Made by a program: the position numbers and the translations under genes. A model generated the notes under the pieces. It worked only from the letters and a program-made list of their open reading frames with translations. It ran no database searches and was not told the DNA's origin. A DNA stretch of 64,000 bases from the NCBI RefSeq assembly GCF_030413175.1, contig NZ_CP129212.1, positions 3,224,001 to 3,288,000 of the forward strand, read 5' to 3'. The stretch comes from Bradyrhizobium roseum. Its GTDB lineage: Bacteria > Pseudomonadota > Alphaproteobacteria > Rhizobiales > Xanthobacteraceae. Every line of letters begins with the position of its first letter. Position 1 is the stretch's first letter. Positions 1 through 7,266 of the stretch are shown in pieces.

Positions 1-341
1 GTCCGTGCGCACGTCATTTTGACGCAGTTGCCGAGTCGTCGCGCGCGCGATCGTCGATCGATCGTCATCTTCGCGAATTCAAAAATGCGCAACTGTACAG
101 GTGATTCATGCAATGCCGGGCCGTGAGAGCATGCATCGCTTCGGCATTTTCGCATCGACGCGAGCGCATGTTGCGACGTCACCGACATCGTCGCGCTGCG
201 CGCTCTCACATTGCGTCGTCAACACTTCTTTAAGCGGGAAGCTGTTTTTTTGAGTGCGTTGGTGTATTCGGGATGTAGTGCATCTCGATTCCCGAGTGCA
301 CGCAGCGACTAAAGCCATCTCACTTACATTAGGAGGGCAAC
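1..341. other. Intergenic, no gene seen
   Basis: I see no supportable coding region before the small gene at 342. The stretch begins with an alternating GC/AT-rich part (about 40-65) and is more AT-rich near 200-300, as expected for a promoter and leader. The possible reading frames here have no recognisable composition. Confidence 0.5.
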
Positions 342-434
342 ATGGCCAAGAAAGCTAAGAAGGCGAAGAAAGCGAAGAGCGCAGTGAAGAAGACTGCGAA
401 GAAGACCCGCAAGGTCGCGAAGAAGAAGAAGTAA
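342..434 (+). CDS. 30-residue lysine-rich basic protein, histone H1-like
   Basis: A 30-codon frame starts with ATG at 342, five bases after a near-ideal Shine-Dalgarno AGGAGG (331-336), and stops with TAA at 434. About 60% of residues are Lys or Arg and most of the rest are Ala, in AKKAKK-type repeats. There are no acidic residues and no membrane segment. The composition resembles the tails of bacterial histone H1-like nucleoid proteins, which suggests binding to DNA, RNA or other polyanions; that role is inferred only from composition. It stands alone, followed by a short hairpin at 454-475. The strong ribosome site makes translation likely despite the size. Confidence 0.7.
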   Translation: MAKKAKKAKKAKSAVKKTAKKTRKVAKKKK

Positions 435-453
435 CTTCGCTTCTTCCAAGAAT

Positions 454-475
454 TGCCGGCGGCTTGATGCCGGCA
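454..475 (+). terminator. Short hairpin after the lysine-rich gene
   Basis: TGCCGGC at 454-460 pairs with GCCGGCA at 469-475 across an eight-base loop. It lies 20 bases after the stop codon. No T-run follows, so this is at most a weak or Rho-assisted terminator. Confidence 0.35.
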
Positions 476-1296
476 CGTCATTAGAGCCCCGGATGAATGT
501 CTCCCTGAGATAAAAATCCAAAGGCTCTGGTCGACGAAAGAGGGTGTCGGCGAGACATCAGGTCAAACGGCTGGATCGTATTTCGGTAGCTCGTACTTTC
601 ACAAGAAGTCGTGCTTCAAGAACCGGTCCGGCAGAAGAAACAAGTTCTTCTTCGTTCGGTGCGGGTATCCTTAACTGCCCGCAATTTCTACCGGCGCCGA
701 AAGGCCCGGCCTGAAATCTGGTCCTGACGTGTTCGCCGACGCCCTCGTTCCCTTCAGGGCGGATACCCGCCCCCCGGAACGCCCGCTTTCGCCGGAGCGC
801 TCCGATAGCCGGCGCCAGGGGCGTCTGGCGCTGAAACCTCTCCCTTGAAGCCGAAATCTCTCCCTTGAATATGAATGGCATGCGGGCCTCGGCGGGTTCG
901 CCTCCGCTTGCTGGCGGGATGCGCGTCGCCGCTGGTCGGTTGCCCGATCGGCTGCCGGACTGCGTCATGGCGCGACGCGTTGCGCGGTCCGATGACGCGC
1001 AACGATGACGCCGCGCCTGCGGCAATGGTTATCGTTCCACGAAGCCGGACGGTAAATCGAATTTCACGATTGCCAGTTTTCCGCTGTGCTGCAGGCATTT
1101 TTGCGATTCCGCGCCGCGCGCCGCGAAGCGCGCATTTACATCCCGTTCATCGCGAACCTTAAACTGCCCTTCAAATTTGGTGCCCATGATCATCCCAACA
1201 ACAGACCGGGAACCGGCGTTGCGGATAACAGGGTTTAACAAGTGGACAGGGGCCGCGCTCGGGGGAGGGCGGCAACGATAAAAAGGGGAGCTACCG
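476..1296. other. Long non-coding stretch
   Basis: No convincing gene. Two imperfect 20-base tandem units at 833-852 and 853-872 share the core CTCTCCCTTGAA. Open frames on both strands have biased, non-conserved-looking translations. A 70-codon minus-strand frame at 1029-1241 looks the most protein-like but I could not recognise it. The last 60 bases should carry the promoter of the gene at 1297, which has a GGGGAG ribosome site at 1285-1290. Confidence 0.4.
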
Positions 1297-1563
1297 ATGT
1301 TTCAGGGGCAGATCGATCTCGACGGGGCCATTGCGGTGGAGGCGACGGCGATCCCGGACGTGCTGTTCGAGCGCGGGCTGTACTGGGCGAGCGGCCGTTC
1401 CGGCGTGGTCAATCTCGTCGCGGCCCACAAATGGTTCAATCTGGCCGCGCTGAAGGGCCGGGCGGATGCCATCTCGATGCGCCGCGAGGTCGCCGCGATG
1501 ATGTCGGAATCCGAAATCGCCACCGCGCAGCGCGAAGCCCGCGCCTGGATGACCTCGCATTGA
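1297..1563 (+). CDS. Small Sel1/TPR-like repeat protein
   Basis: An 88-residue protein without a signal peptide. It carries a Sel1-type pattern: the middle part reads like a Sel1 helix-turn-helix pair (LFERGLYWASGRSG, then AAHKWFNLAALKG). The C-terminal ERAW-like end (REARAWMTSH) matches short Sel1-like proteins I recognise from rhizobia. Such repeats mediate protein-protein contacts; the partner is unknown. The start is supported by GGGGAG seven bases upstream. No operon partner: the downstream region holds a transposase remnant on the other strand. Confidence 0.7.
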   Translation: MFQGQIDLDGAIAVEATAIPDVLFERGLYWASGRSGVVNLVAAHKWFNLAALKGRADAISMRREVAAMMSESEIATAQREARAWMTSH

Positions 1564-1675
1564 GATGCAGGCGAGCCGGCATTGCGTCGGCGGTCCGCCG
1601 GTCTTGTACAGGCCAGGCGGTATCGCCACACGGGGCTTCCTCGCCATCTTGAAGGCGTCTCCGGCACCGCGCCGT

Positions 1676-1858
1676 TCAATTCAGCGATACAAGCCGAGGC
1701 TGCATCGGCACAGACCGTTGATCATCGCGTTCGATGACGAGCGGGACATCGATGCGCTTGACCGCCTCGGCCGCGATCGGCGCCTGGCTCAGCCGCGCGA
1801 TATCGACGAATTTGCGCCTGCCGTGTGTCCCAACTCGGCACATATCCTCATCGGCCAC
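1676..1858 (-). pseudogene. IS66-family transposase (TnpC) remnant
   Basis: The minus-strand translation contains THGRRKFVDIARLSQAPIA followed by AEAVKRIDVPLVIER. This reads like the IS66 transposase core segment, which has a HGRRKFF motif followed by PIALEAVKRIDALFEIEREI. Only about 55 residues remain of a protein that is normally about 500 long. The ends run into unrelated sequence and I see no terminal inverted repeats. It is therefore a dead fragment of an insertion sequence, marking past transposition next to the accessory block. The assignment is from motif recognition only. Confidence 0.7.
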
Positions 1859-1894
1859 GGTGGCAGCGATCGCACGCTTTCGCTAAATCGCTTC

Positions 1895-2596
1895 ATGAGT
1901 CGCGTGTGGAGCCGCCCTTTGCGCACCGTCGTCACTATCCTGAGTCTGTTACTGCTGACGGCGGGCGCCGAGAGCGCGGAAGTGCTCGAGCGAATCGAGC
2001 GTTTCGGCTTTGCCACGCGCCCGAAGGTGGGAGCAGGCGGCTTCGTTGCCATCGATATCTATCCGGTCGTGCTGTTCCGGGACGGTTCGGCGCTCCGGGA
2101 CGTGAAGGCCCTGAATTTTTCCGGCGGTCTCGAAACGCATCGGCGCCAGAATCCGGAACAATGGACGCAGTGGCGTCTGCAGGGAGATGAGTGGCAGCTC
2201 GACACCCGGTACGGATGGAAAGCGCTGCCGTTCAAGCAAACCTACGAAAAGCTGCCGGCGGATTTTCGTCTCAACGGTCGGTATCGCTCCGTGTCCGGCA
2301 CAGGCACGATGGCGCAGGGGGGCACACAGCAGGTGACGGCGTACAGCCTTTTTCAGTTTTATTCCGACGGGCGGGTGGTGCGCGCGAGCGGAGCCGGCGC
2401 CCGCACCGAAGACGCGGGCACGCTGACCACGCAAAATCAGGCCGCGCACCGCGTCGGTCAATACCGGATCGATGGTCTCACCCTCACCATCGCCTACGGC
2501 GACCGATCCACCGAGCGGCACGTTCTCATCACCGATCCAAGGGATCCAAAGAGCGCGATCTGGCTCGATGGCGTGGGCTATGCCTTCACCAAATGA
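1895..2596 (+). CDS. Secreted protein of unknown function
   Basis: A 233-residue protein. The frame is open from 1565, but the first 110 codons overlap the transposase remnant and look non-coding. The ATG at 1895 is preferred because it opens a clear signal peptide: basic SRVWSRPLR, then the hydrophobic TVVTILSLLLLTAG and a probable cut near AESA. The mature part is rich in Gly, Tyr and charged residues, with beta-type alternation (GWKALPFKQTYEKLP, YSLFQFYSDGRVV) and a lipocalin-like feel, but no family is assigned. It is probably periplasmic. Just downstream lies the first antitoxin copy. Confidence 0.6.
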   Translation: MSRVWSRPLRTVVTILSLLLLTAGAESAEVLERIERFGFATRPKVGAGGFVAIDIYPVVLFRDGSALRDVKALNFSGGLETHRRQNPEQWTQWRLQGDEWQLDTRYGWKALPFKQTYEKLPADFRLNGRYRSVSGTGTMAQGGTQQVTAYSLFQFYSDGRVVRASGAGARTEDAGTLTTQNQAAHRVGQYRIDGLTLTIAYGDRSTERHVLITDPRDPKSAIWLDGVGYAFTK

Positions 2597-2602
2597 GTGG
2601 GA

Positions 2603-2618
2603 CGACTATGCGTAGTCG
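2603..2618. promoter_or_regulatory. Dyad upstream of antitoxin copy 1
   Basis: CGACTA (2603-2608) and TAGTCG (2613-2618) form a perfect inverted repeat with spacer TGCG. A related dyad sits at the matching position before antitoxin copy 2 (7190-7203), and both run into TAGTCGC. Type II antitoxins usually bind such dyads to repress their own operon. Confidence 0.45.
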
Positions 2619-2663
2619 CATCGCCCCTTGCGCCCGCCGCCCACGATTTCCGGAAATTCGGAG

Positions 2664-2966
2664 ATGCTGGAATGGCCAAGGCGAAATCCAAAGCCAAAAA
2701 CCCCTCTTGCGACGCACCGCGCGCGCATGGAGTGCCGGGGTTTCATGCGGGTCGAGGTCAATGTTCGCAAGGATGATGCGGGCCTTGTCCGTCGTGTGGC
2801 TGCGGCCCTGTCCGATCCTTCGCGTCAGGCCGTGGCGCGCAGGCTTCTGCAGCAACGTTTTGGCGAGCCGCCCAAAGTGAGTCTGAAGGCGCGTCTTGCG
2901 TCCGCGCCACTCGACGGGATCGATCTCGGTCGCAGCCCGCCTCCTGGACGTGACGTCGATCTGTGA
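2664..2966 (+). pseudogene. Orphan VapB-like antitoxin, copy 1, probably frameshifted
   Basis: From about codon 12 the translation is close to the antitoxin at 7267 (LATHRARME, RVEVNVRKDD, LLQQRFGEPPKVSLK, and the same RDVDL end). The natural start equivalent, ATG 2672 (MAKAKSKAK), is in a different frame from this conserved body. Either a frameshift lies in the A-run near 2695-2702, or translation starts at the poorly placed ATG 2664. No PIN toxin follows: the next sequence is the 3' end of an opposing membrane-protein gene. Copy 1 is therefore an orphan and probably inactive. Confidence 0.65.
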
Positions 2967-3017
2967 ACGGCGCGGCGGATAGCCAGAGCGCGCCTTCATC
3001 GGAGGTCTTCGGCACGA

Positions 3018-3884
3018 TCAAGGCATGCTCCGCGCGAAAATCGACGCCGCGCCGCCGAGCGCGGTGCGGAACTCCATCAGGGTCAGTCCGGTCCAGGCTG
3101 CTGCGAAGGCCAGGACGGCCAGAAGCGCCGAACGGCCGGGCACGATCCGTTCGGCGAGCCAGCCGAAGAGGGGCAGCGCCTGGACCATGTGGGTCGCGAG
3201 GAAATGCGAAACCCTTAGGTCGCCGCCTGATCGCGACCATCCCGTGAGCACCATGCGTGCTTCGACAGCCGGAACCCCACCAACATAGGGGCTCATGCGC
3301 CCTCCGATAGCGAAGGCGGTGATCAGGGTCAGGATGGTCCCGCCGACAAGGCCGAGGACGATCGACGCCCTTACTGCGGGCGATGCCGCAAAGCTTCTGT
3401 CTCGGAGCGCCGCGAGGCCAATAGCGGCGGCTGCGCCGATGATGACCACGGCGCAGAACGCCATCGCCGACCACATCAGACGGTGGAACGGCGTGCTGAC
3501 ATTGAAGTGGGACTGCTCCGCCCGCGCTCCCTGCCAGATGATCCAGCCCATCTCGACCGTCGACGCCGCAAGGAAGGCGAAGGCCACGATGAGCATGGCG
3601 GAGCCTTGGCGGTGCGGCGGACTGAGCAGACCCGTGACCAAAGCCAGGGTCGCCGCATGGATCGCCAGGGACGCCTCGAACTTCAGCGGCTTGGCCCAGG
3701 CGGAGATGTGGCCGTCGATGGTCCGGGCGTCGACCGCGAGGAGAAGCAGCGTCAGCGCGAAAGCCGCCGCCATGGTGATGGCGACGCTCCAGTAGATGGC
3801 CTCTGGCCGGGATCCGAAACGACCCAGATCCGGCGTGCTGCGGCCGTCCGTGGTTTGTGCAGCATAGCTCAAGATGGAAAGCAC
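3018..3884 (-). CDS. Polytopic membrane protein of unknown function
   Basis: About 288 residues from a GTG at 3884. This start gives a 16-base overlap with the stop of the upstream ferredoxin-type gene; a longer in-frame extension to 3986 lies inside that gene and has atypical sequence. Seven hydrophobic segments are visible, for example AITMAAAFALTLLLL, AMLIVAFAFLAASTV and AFCAVVIIGAAAAIG. Conserved-looking polar residues include two HxxxxH-like His pairs near the C-terminus (SHFLATHMVQALP). I do not recognise the family. Overlap with the iron-sulfur/SCP2 gene suggests translational coupling and a membrane role in the same process. Confidence 0.65.
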   Translation of the reverse strand: MLSILSYAAQTTDGRSTPDLGRFGSRPEAIYWSVAITMAAAFALTLLLLAVDARTIDGHISAWAKPLKFEASLAIHAATLALVTGLLSPPHRQGSAMLIVAFAFLAASTVEMGWIIWQGARAEQSHFNVSTPFHRLMWSAMAFCAVVIIGAAAAIGLAALRDRSFAASPAVRASIVLGLVGGTILTLITAFAIGGRMSPYVGGVPAVEARMVLTGWSRSGGDLRVSHFLATHMVQALPLFGWLAERIVPGRSALLAVLAFAAAWTGLTLMEFRTALGGAASIFARSMP

Positions 3885-5245
3885 CGGCCGAAGGCGGCGA
3901 GAAGGCGCGGCGACCCCTTGAGCCGCAGCTTGCGTGTCAGCAGCAGTCTCACAAGCGACACCTCTTTGTTGAGGAAGCGGATCCACTCAGCGCCGTCGGC
4001 CGTCACCCGTAGATCAGCCTTGCCGACATGGCCGTCGACCACGGACAGTTTGCGATCGCGGATCGTCACCGTCGCTTCGGACTCCTCTCGTCCGGTGAAA
4101 GCGAAGTGGTAGGTCGCGGCGAGATCGGCCGCCTTGCCGGGCTGGAAGCTCAGCTTCATCCCCCACAGGAAGCTCTTCACCGTGGTGACGCGGGCGCTGG
4201 AGCGCACGAGACGCAGCCGCTTGTGGGGAAAGCGCTTCGCCACATGATCCGCCGCGTCGCTGTCCTTGACGGCATAGACCGGTTCGCCCTTGGCGCGCAG
4301 CGGATCGACGACATCCTTCAGGTGCCGGGCCTTGTCGGCGAGATAGGGTCCGATCACGTCCTCGCCGGCGGGACAGGCGGCGATGCAATAGGCGGCGTTG
4401 TAGTTCGGGCCATAGGCGAGGCTTTGCCAGCGCGACACCGTCTCGGCGTAGCTCTGCTTCTGTCGGTAATCGGCGGTCGAGCGGCTTGAGGCGACGTCCT
4501 CCACGAAATTGACGAAGCCGCCCATGAACTGCTGATAGTTGTGCGTGAAGCAGGCGGAGAAGTCGAAATAGCCGTCCGGCTTGATCGCGCCGACGGGGCA
4601 GGCCGCGACGCAGAGCTTGCATGAGAGGCAAGGATTGTAATCGATAGGCTTGGAGAGTTCGTCGACGTCCGAAGCGATCAGGACGGAGGCGAACAGCACG
4701 AAGCTGCCGTAGCGAGGATGGATGACGCTGCGGTGGATGCCCATGCGGCCAAGGCCTGCAGCCTCCGCCACGATCTTCTGCGATACGATCCAGCCGCGTT
4801 CCGGGAAGTCGTCCATCTCCATGGGGAAGGCCATGGCGGGGTTGAGAGCTTTGACGCCCTGGTCTTCGAGCGCGCGCACGATGCGTCGGGCGGTCTCGTC
4901 GAGGTCATGCCCGGACGTGTGGAACTCCATATTGGCCACGGATCGCGCTGGCGAGCGCACGGGCTCCCGGTGCATGCGCCCAGCCAGCACGAGGACGGTC
5001 CGCGCAGCAGGGAAGGCACGATGGATATGCGGCTTCTCGCCTGCAAGAAGCGGATCGTCGACAGAGACCAGCCCGCAATCGTCAGCACCGCATGCCAGCG
5101 CCAGATCACGCAAAGCACGAGAGGGAAGGACGCCGCTTCCGAACCGGCCAGCGCCTTGCGCCGTCGCCACCGAACCGATCGTCGGCGGCTCCGATGCAGG
5201 CCCGAAAGAGGGGCGTTCCGCTTCGCCATCTGGGTCGACGTTCAT
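3869..5245 (-). CDS. 4Fe-4S QueG/dehalogenase-like protein fused to SCP2 domain
   Basis: A 458-residue protein from ATG 5245, with AGGAAG upstream. The N-terminal 330 residues resemble the iron-sulfur half of epoxyqueuosine reductase and reductive dehalogenases. A cluster motif CxxCxxCxxxCP sits at about residues 206-217 and a second set has Cys at about 232, 287 and 291 (AAYCIAACPAGED), enough for two 4Fe-4S clusters. The last 100 residues (about 355-455) look like a sterol-carrier SCP2 domain, which binds lipids or acyl-CoA. The combination suggests electron transfer to a hydrophobic substrate. It is divergent from the dehydrogenase at 5333 across a large palindrome and coupled to the membrane protein downstream. 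It is unlikely to be true QueG, because of the SCP2 tail and context. Confidence 0.75.
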   Translation of the reverse strand: MNVDPDGEAERPSFGPASEPPTIGSVATAQGAGRFGSGVLPSRALRDLALACGADDCGLVSVDDPLLAGEKPHIHRAFPAARTVLVLAGRMHREPVRSPARSVANMEFHTSGHDLDETARRIVRALEDQGVKALNPAMAFPMEMDDFPERGWIVSQKIVAEAAGLGRMGIHRSVIHPRYGSFVLFASVLIASDVDELSKPIDYNPCLSCKLCVAACPVGAIKPDGYFDFSACFTHNYQQFMGGFVNFVEDVASSRSTADYRQKQSYAETVSRWQSLAYGPNYNAAYCIAACPAGEDVIGPYLADKARHLKDVVDPLRAKGEPVYAVKDSDAADHVAKRFPHKRLRLVRSSARVTTVKSFLWGMKLSFQPGKAADLAATYHFAFTGREESEATVTIRDRKLSVVDGHVGKADLRVTADGAEWIRFLNKEVSLVRLLLTRKLRLKGSPRLLAAFGRCFPS

Positions 5246-5272
5246 CAAGGCTTCCTCGCGAAGAGGGATAGG

Positions 5273-5312
5273 TTGACGCTGTCACCCTAAGACAGTAGGG
5301 TGACGGTGTCAA
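5273..5312. promoter_or_regulatory. Large palindromic operator between divergent genes
   Basis: TTGACGCTGTCACCCTA (5273-5289) faces TAGGGTGACGGTGTCAA (5296-5312) across AGACAG. The 17-base arms differ at two positions. It sits between the minus-strand iron-sulfur gene and the plus-strand dehydrogenase, three bases before the latter's AAAGGAGG ribosome site. The TetR regulator encoded two genes downstream is the obvious candidate to bind here and control both directions. Confidence 0.75.
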
Positions 5313-5332
5313 CCAAAGGAGGCTAGCGATTC

Positions 5333-6145
5333 ATGGCGAGCAAGGGGCAATCCAGGGCAGCGTTCGCGCAAAGCTATGGCCCCTGGGCTTTGATCACGGG
5401 CGCATCGGACGGCATCGGTCGGGCCATGGCGCGCGAGGCCGCCGCCCGCGGCCTTCACGTCGTGTTGGTTGCGAGGCGGAAGGAACGCCTCGAAGCCTTG
5501 GCCGAGGAGATCAGGGCCACGCATCGCGTGTCGGCCCGGGTCATGGCCTGCGATCTCGGCGCGCCCGGCGCCGGGGCTGCCGTGCTGGCAGAGCTTGTCG
5601 ATCTGGATCTCGGCCTTCTCGCGGCCTGCGCCGGCTTCGGAACGGCCGGCAGTGCGCTTGGCATCCCGATGTCCGACGAACTTGCGATGATCGACGTCAA
5701 CTGCCGCGCCGCCTACGAGATGACGCGGCTGTGCGCCGAGCGCTTCGCGCGGCGCAAGCGCGGCGGTATCATCCTGATGAGCTCGATCGTCGCCTTTCAG
5801 GGCGCAACCAATGCGGCCAACTACGCCGCGACCAAGGCCTATATTCAGGCGCTGGCGGAGGGGCTGCGGCCCGACCTCGCGCGCGTCGGCGTCGACGTCA
5901 TCGCCTCCGCGCCGGGGCCCGTCGCCAGCGGCTTCGCGGCTCGGGCGCGCATGGATATGGGGAAGGCTGAAACACCGGAGACTGTCGCGCGCGAGACCCT
6001 CGACGCGCTGGGAAGCAGGACGACCGTGCGCCCCGGACTGATGGGCAAGATCCTCGGCGGCTCGCTCTCCACGATGCCGCGCTTCGGGCGAACGATGGTG
6101 ATGGGATCCATCATGAAAGGCATGACGAAACACCATGATCGCTGA
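5333..6145 (+). CDS. Short-chain dehydrogenase/reductase
   Basis: A 270-residue classical SDR. The NAD(P)-binding glycine motif TGASDGIG is at residues 22-29, a conserved Asp-containing turn (MACDLGA) follows, and the catalytic pair is visible as MSSIVAF (Ser) and NYAATKAY (Tyr, Lys). The final 30 residues are basic with hydrophobic stretches, as in DltE-like or steroid-dehydrogenase-like SDRs. It probably reduces or oxidises a hydrophobic alcohol or ketone. AAAGGAGG at 5315-5322 supports the start. Its stop overlaps the start of the TetR gene by 11 bases, so the two are co-transcribed under the palindrome at 5273-5312. Confidence 0.85.
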   Translation: MASKGQSRAAFAQSYGPWALITGASDGIGRAMAREAAARGLHVVLVARRKERLEALAEEIRATHRVSARVMACDLGAPGAGAAVLAELVDLDLGLLAACAGFGTAGSALGIPMSDELAMIDVNCRAAYEMTRLCAERFARRKRGGIILMSSIVAFQGATNAANYAATKAYIQALAEGLRPDLARVGVDVIASAPGPVASGFAARARMDMGKAETPETVARETLDALGSRTTVRPGLMGKILGGSLSTMPRFGRTMVMGSIMKGMTKHHDR

Positions 6146-6791
6146 CGACGGCTCCGACGGGCGTGCGCCGCCTGCCGCTTACCGCGGCGCGGTCAAGGAG
6201 CGCTGCCTTGAGGAGGCGCTGCGCATCATCGACGAAGGCGGATTGGAGGCCCTGAGCTTCCGCGAGGTGTCGCGCCGTGTCGGCGTCTCGCATCAGGCGC
6301 CTTACAAGTACTTCGACAGCAAGGACGACATCCTGGCCGAGCTTCTCACGCGCTGTTTCACCGAGTTCGCAGTCCATCTCGAAGCGCGGCCCCGCAGCGT
6401 TGACCCCTGGGTGGACATGCGCTCCATGGGCGAGGCGTACTTCGACTACGCCCGCCGGCACCCGCTCAAGTATCGGCTGATGTTCGGCACGTCGATGCCC
6501 GATCCGGAGCGCCATCCCGAGATGATGGGGCAAGCACGGCGCGCCTTCGCGCTGTTGAAGGCGCGCCTGACGGATATGCCGGTCCGGCCGACAGCCACGA
6601 CCATACCGACCGATGTAGCTCTCGACGCGCTGTTCGTCTGGTCGACCATCCATGGCCTTGCGAGCCTGCTCGGCTCCGACGTCCTGCCGACGCTCGGCTT
6701 CACCGAGCATCAGATGCATGGGGCGATCGCCCATTGCCTTCAGCGCATCGGCGCAGCTCTGGAGCCGCCGGGTGCGGGCCGCGAAGCGTAG
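6135..6791 (+). CDS. TetR-family transcriptional regulator
   Basis: A 218-residue protein. Residues 17-65 form the TetR DNA-binding domain: VKERCLEEALRIIDEGG, then SFREVSRRVGVSHQAPYKYF, the typical recognition helix ending in YKYF with DSKDDILAEL after it. The C-terminal part is helical with a WHG-like segment (VWSTIHGLASLL), as in TetR_C domains that bind small ligands. It follows the dehydrogenase with an 11-base overlap and probably represses its own operon and the divergent iron-sulfur gene through the 5273-5312 palindrome. Confidence 0.88.
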   Translation: MIADDGSDGRAPPAAYRGAVKERCLEEALRIIDEGGLEALSFREVSRRVGVSHQAPYKYFDSKDDILAELLTRCFTEFAVHLEARPRSVDPWVDMRSMGEAYFDYARRHPLKYRLMFGTSMPDPERHPEMMGQARRAFALLKARLTDMPVRPTATTIPTDVALDALFVWSTIHGLASLLGSDVLPTLGFTEHQMHGAIAHCLQRIGAALEPPGAGREA

Positions 6792-6795
6792 CCAC

Positions 6796-6998
6796 GTGTT
6801 GAACGACAAGCCCATCTGGGTCCTCGCCGTCGCCAGCTTTGCCATGGGCACCGAGGCCTTCGTCTATGCCGGGCAACTCAACGCGCTCGCAAGCGATACA
6901 GGCGTCTCGATCGCGACCGCGGGACAGCGCACCGCAGCCTTCGCCACGACCGCGGGCGGTGACTGGCCCTTTCGTCGCCGGTCTGGCGAGGCGCCAAG
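6796..6998 (+). pseudogene. MFS transporter, 5' fragment
   Basis: A GTG at 6796, just after the TetR stop, opens an MFS N-terminus: WVLAVASFAMGTEAFVYAG and then LNALASDTGVSIATAGQ, the typical first helix and first loop. After about residue 52 the frame shifts near 6955. The next helix-2 motif (TGPFVAGLAR) is readable only in another frame, and homology stops near 6995, where a recombinase scrap begins. Only about 65 of about 400 residues remain. It was probably the efflux or uptake partner of the TetR/SDR operon before disruption. Confidence 0.75.
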
Positions 6999-7113
6999 GC
7001 TGCATGCGAGCGTATCCGCCTCGAAGGCGGCGGCTATCGCCGCGACCACCTCCGCGCGCTCGTGCAACGGGTCGAAGTCGCGGGGTGCGAAGCTCCAGAC
7101 GCTGGGATAGGGT
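6999..7113 (+). pseudogene. C-terminal scrap of a large serine recombinase
   Basis: The frame reading ERIRLEGGGYRRDHLRALVQ and then RVEVAGCE, ending at TGA 7111-7113, matches the extreme C-terminal region of site-specific serine recombinases (a YRRDHLRALVQRVEV motif normally followed by a REVRIMGSKS tail). Only about 35 residues are left. It is spliced directly to the MFS fragment, so it marks a rearrangement breakpoint. A gap of about 75 bases separates it from the operator of antitoxin copy 2. Confidence 0.6.
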
Positions 7114-7189
7114 GATGGCGCAAACGCAGCGCCCACTCAGGGACTGAATTGGCGGGCCGCGAACGACGATGATGAGCACTATGTCTACG

Positions 7190-7203
7190 CTATAGCGCTA
7201 TAG
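7190..7203. promoter_or_regulatory. Perfect palindrome upstream of vapBC-like operon
   Basis: CTATAGCGCTATAG is a 14-base perfect palindrome 64 bases before the antitoxin start. The positional equivalent before copy 1 is the 2603-2618 dyad. Autoregulation by the antitoxin-toxin complex is the likely role. Confidence 0.55.
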
Positions 7204-7266
7204 TCGCCATCCCTTGCGTCTCTTTACGATTTCCGGTATTGTTTCCGGAAATCTGGAGGAGCAGAA

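Noticed and set aside
833-872. Two 20-base tandem units as a CRISPR or satellite
   Set aside because: Only two units, no spacers and several mismatches. No CRISPR array was seen anywhere in the window.
1029-1241. Possible 70-residue minus-strand protein
   Set aside because: It looks somewhat protein-like, but has no ribosome site, no family and no conserved neighbours, so it is not supported.
3869-5245. Calling the iron-sulfur protein QueG
   Set aside because: The SCP2 tail, the coupled membrane gene and the TetR/SDR context do not fit tRNA queuosine synthesis.
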